Assembly: GCA_013204025.1 (NCBI GenBank)
Contig: JABMOW010000119.1
Span: 1 to 47,941 of the forward strand
Direction of reading: 5' to 3'
DNA length: 47,941 nt
Source of the DNA: Fidelibacterota bacterium
GTDB taxonomy: Bacteria; Fidelibacterota; Marinisomatia; SCGC-AAA003-L08; JACNLC01
Every line of letters begins with the position of its first letter. Position 1 is the stretch's first letter. Under the pieces are notes generated by a model, which made no database searches, was not told where the DNA came from, and worked only from the letters and a program-made list of their open reading frames with translations. Both the position numbers and the translations under genes were made by a program. This document shows positions 46,261 through 47,941 of the stretch, piece by piece.

Positions 46261-47067
46261 GCTAATCTCCCATTTTTTGAAATAATTTCACTTTTGATTA
46301 CTTAAAATTCATCTGTAAACGTTGGTCAATTTTGTACTTCACTATTTGTGTCCGATAGCCTGAACAAGTGAATGCTGCTCGGTGACTCTCATACAAGCGC
46401 TAATAGACGTATTAACAATGGTAAAGTCCGATTATGGAAACAAGCCCACAATTGACTGATTTCATTCCCTTGATATCAAGAATGTCCAAAGCAAGTGAAG
46501 CAATGGCTTTGCCTTTGTCTTTTTGTTGTAGTTCAACCATTTTCGCTTCTATAATTTTCGTATTTCCGTTATAAACCGTGTGAGGTCTGTTTTAATAGAA
46601 TATACTCAATCGACTGTATTAAAGTTAAGTTTTCTTTTAGATACAGCCAAACCGAAAATAGACTGACTCTTTCTGTGTGTAATTCCCATTTTATAAGCAC
46701 TGTGATTGCTTATGATCGATGAGTCCCTCGACAAGCTCGGATTACCACCTGTAGAATTACGCTGCTTACATTTCGATTCCTCTTGATGCAGCTCTTCTCC
46801 TTTCTTCTTTCTTGCTTCTATCGTTTTTCTTCCTCCTTAATTTTGTTATCTTTCTCTTTTTATTACATTTATTTGTTTGAAATATCAATTTTGCTTTGTA
46901 AATTTTTTTGGCAGTACAGAGTAAAATAATTAAAATTACTGAAATAAATAGTGATAATATGACCAATATAATTTTAGTATTTTATTCATCTGTAAAAAAT
47001 ACCCACTTCATGAGTGCTTTTATTTAGCATTCATTAACAGATGTGTGGGTTACAAAAAGGGGAGGAA
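46261..47067. other. Gene-poor region with possible decayed sequence
   Basis: No convincing gene is found in about 800 bases. A minus-strand frame near 46430-46555 reads MVELQQKDKGKAIASLALDI but matches no family I know. The stretch around 46720-46742 (GTCCCTCGACAAGCTCGG) resembles repeated CTCGACAAGCTC-type elements seen in many bacterial genomes. A 66-codon Lys/Ile-rich minus-strand frame at 46766-46966 looks like chance. The 3' part is very AT-rich and probably carries the promoter of the gene at 47068. Confidence 0.4.
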
Positions 47068-47877
47068 ATGTTAAAAATTAAACTATTAATCATTCTATTT
47101 ACCGTTACGCTAGCCATAGCACAATCCGTCCAGGCGCTCGTTAAACAATCCTTACAAAGAACACCAATTCACGAACCAACTGTGAATTCAGGGTTCACCT
47201 CTTCCGGCGAACCTGGACGGATTTTAAACTACGCCAATCGAAACACCACCCAGTTCACGCTGATGGATTCTTCCAAAAATGGATATGGGATGATAAGTTC
47301 AAACACACGTCCATTATCTGTATCTTCCAGTGGATGGGTGCTTGGGTATCGGCAGTGGGCTGGTGAATCAGGTACCGCCGGTCAGATCGGTGCCGCATTT
47401 TCTTCAAATGGTTTAAATTGGACAACATATATAAACCTGAATCCCGGTTTCGGAACGGGAAGATATCCAAGTACCCTGGGTACCCCGGAATATCCCTATG
47501 TATTCTGGAACGAATCCACCCAGGGAGACGGTGGCATTTACTATGCATTTGATGAGCTTGGCTGGGATGGTGGTTCATGGTCATCTCCTCAAAACATTGA
47601 TGGATTATGGAATTCCAATAATGACCATTGGATTCTATCTCCGGATTATTCGTACGATGCAGTGAATGATGAGCATATTTTCAATGTTATTTCAAATTAC
47701 TGGAGCAGAGATAATATATGGATATTTCACGGTGAAACCTATTTTGACGGCATCGTCATTTTTGGTAGTGAAACCATGATCATTGATGATACCAATGACC
47801 TGATCGGTGGAGATGAAGAAGGTTCTCGTATCTTAAAAGAGCCGAGAGAAAATGGAAATCCAAAGGTCACCATCTAA
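47068..47877 (+). CDS. Secreted protein of unknown function, possibly sialidase-like propeller fragment
   Basis: The start is set at MLKIKLLIILFTV, seven bases after GGGGAGG, nine codons into the longest frame. A signal peptide ends near IAQS. The mature part has aromatic, Gly-rich strands such as YRQWAGESGTAGQIGAAFS and YPYVFWNESTQGDGGIYYAF, typical of sialidase-like propellers in FCB surface proteins. The frame ends soon after DDTNDLIGGDEEGSR, in a Lys/Arg-rich tail unlike the rest, so the protein may be truncated. It lacks the dockerin tag of the other secreted proteins. Confidence 0.6.
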   Translation: MLKIKLLIILFTVTLAIAQSVQALVKQSLQRTPIHEPTVNSGFTSSGEPGRILNYANRNTTQFTLMDSSKNGYGMISSNTRPLSVSSSGWVLGYRQWAGESGTAGQIGAAFSSNGLNWTTYINLNPGFGTGRYPSTLGTPEYPYVFWNESTQGDGGIYYAFDELGWDGGSWSSPQNIDGLWNSNNDHWILSPDYSYDAVNDEHIFNVISNYWSRDNIWIFHGETYFDGIVIFGSETMIIDDTNDLIGGDEEGSRILKEPRENGNPKVTI

Positions 47878-47941
47878 AATTCTTATACCCAAATTAGATT
47901 TAAATTGATGGAAGAGAAGGGCTTGTTCTTAGGCTAAGAGC

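Noticed and set aside
46766-46966. 66-codon minus-strand frame rich in Lys and Arg
   Set aside because: Very AT-rich, no family match and low-complexity tail; a chance frame is more likely.

Overview
The window looks like a chromosomal segment from an uncultured Gram-negative bacterium of the FCB group, most likely Candidatus Marinimicrobia (SAR406) or a close relative. This placement rests on three things: many secreted proteins end in a dockerin-like pair of Asp-rich loops followed by a VLDIV-type helix, outer-membrane barrels and lipoproteins are abundant, and the genome is moderately AT-rich. It is inference from protein style only. No rRNA or tRNA gene, CRISPR array or complete insertion sequence was seen.

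Left part (1-9.1 kb). A partial dimethylarginine dimethylaminohydrolase gene runs off the left edge. It is followed by two secreted dockerin-tagged proteins, one of which also carries a cohesin-like domain and nine plant-type leucine-rich repeats, and by a membrane-anchored M28 peptidase. At 5.5-9.1 kb lie two genes of different character: an Mrr-like nuclease fused to an nSTAND-type NTPase, then a protein with a C-terminal HEPN-like region. They look like an acquired antiviral module.

Middle part (9.3-21 kb, mostly minus strand). A five-gene operon encodes a choice-of-anchor-V/reelin-like dockerin protein, a DUF2231-type membrane protein, a monoheme lipoprotein, an outer-membrane barrel with one haem site, and a reaction-centre-type diheme cytochrome. 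This suggests cell-envelope electron transfer. Next comes a YejABE/Opp-type peptide transporter (binding protein, two permeases, two ATPases). Its D-type ATPase is unusual: two insertions, each with two predicted membrane helices, interrupt the nucleotide-binding domain. A secreted endonuclease I with a dockerin tag follows.

Right part (21-48 kb). A lipoprotein and barrel pair is followed by tldD/tldE, an M16 and an M1 metallopeptidase in one direction. Then comes a stretch with several broken genes: a frameshifted dockerin protein, a RAYT transposase tail beside a REP-like palindrome, and a truncated MBL-fold gene. After these come CopA, a very large M6 metallopeptidase with beta-propeller repeats and a dockerin tag, a NeuB-like fragment overlapping a HAD hydrolase, a TrkA-type potassium channel, a GNAT enzyme without a normal start codon, lipoproteins, and a flotillin/NfeD pair.

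Taken together, the genes describe a scavenger of protein and DNA. Secreted or surface peptidases (M28, M16, M1, M6 and a gluzincin-like protein) and a secreted nuclease, several with a common C-terminal tag, would break down external polymers. The peptide ABC transporter would take up the products, and the cytochrome operon adds an envelope redox function.
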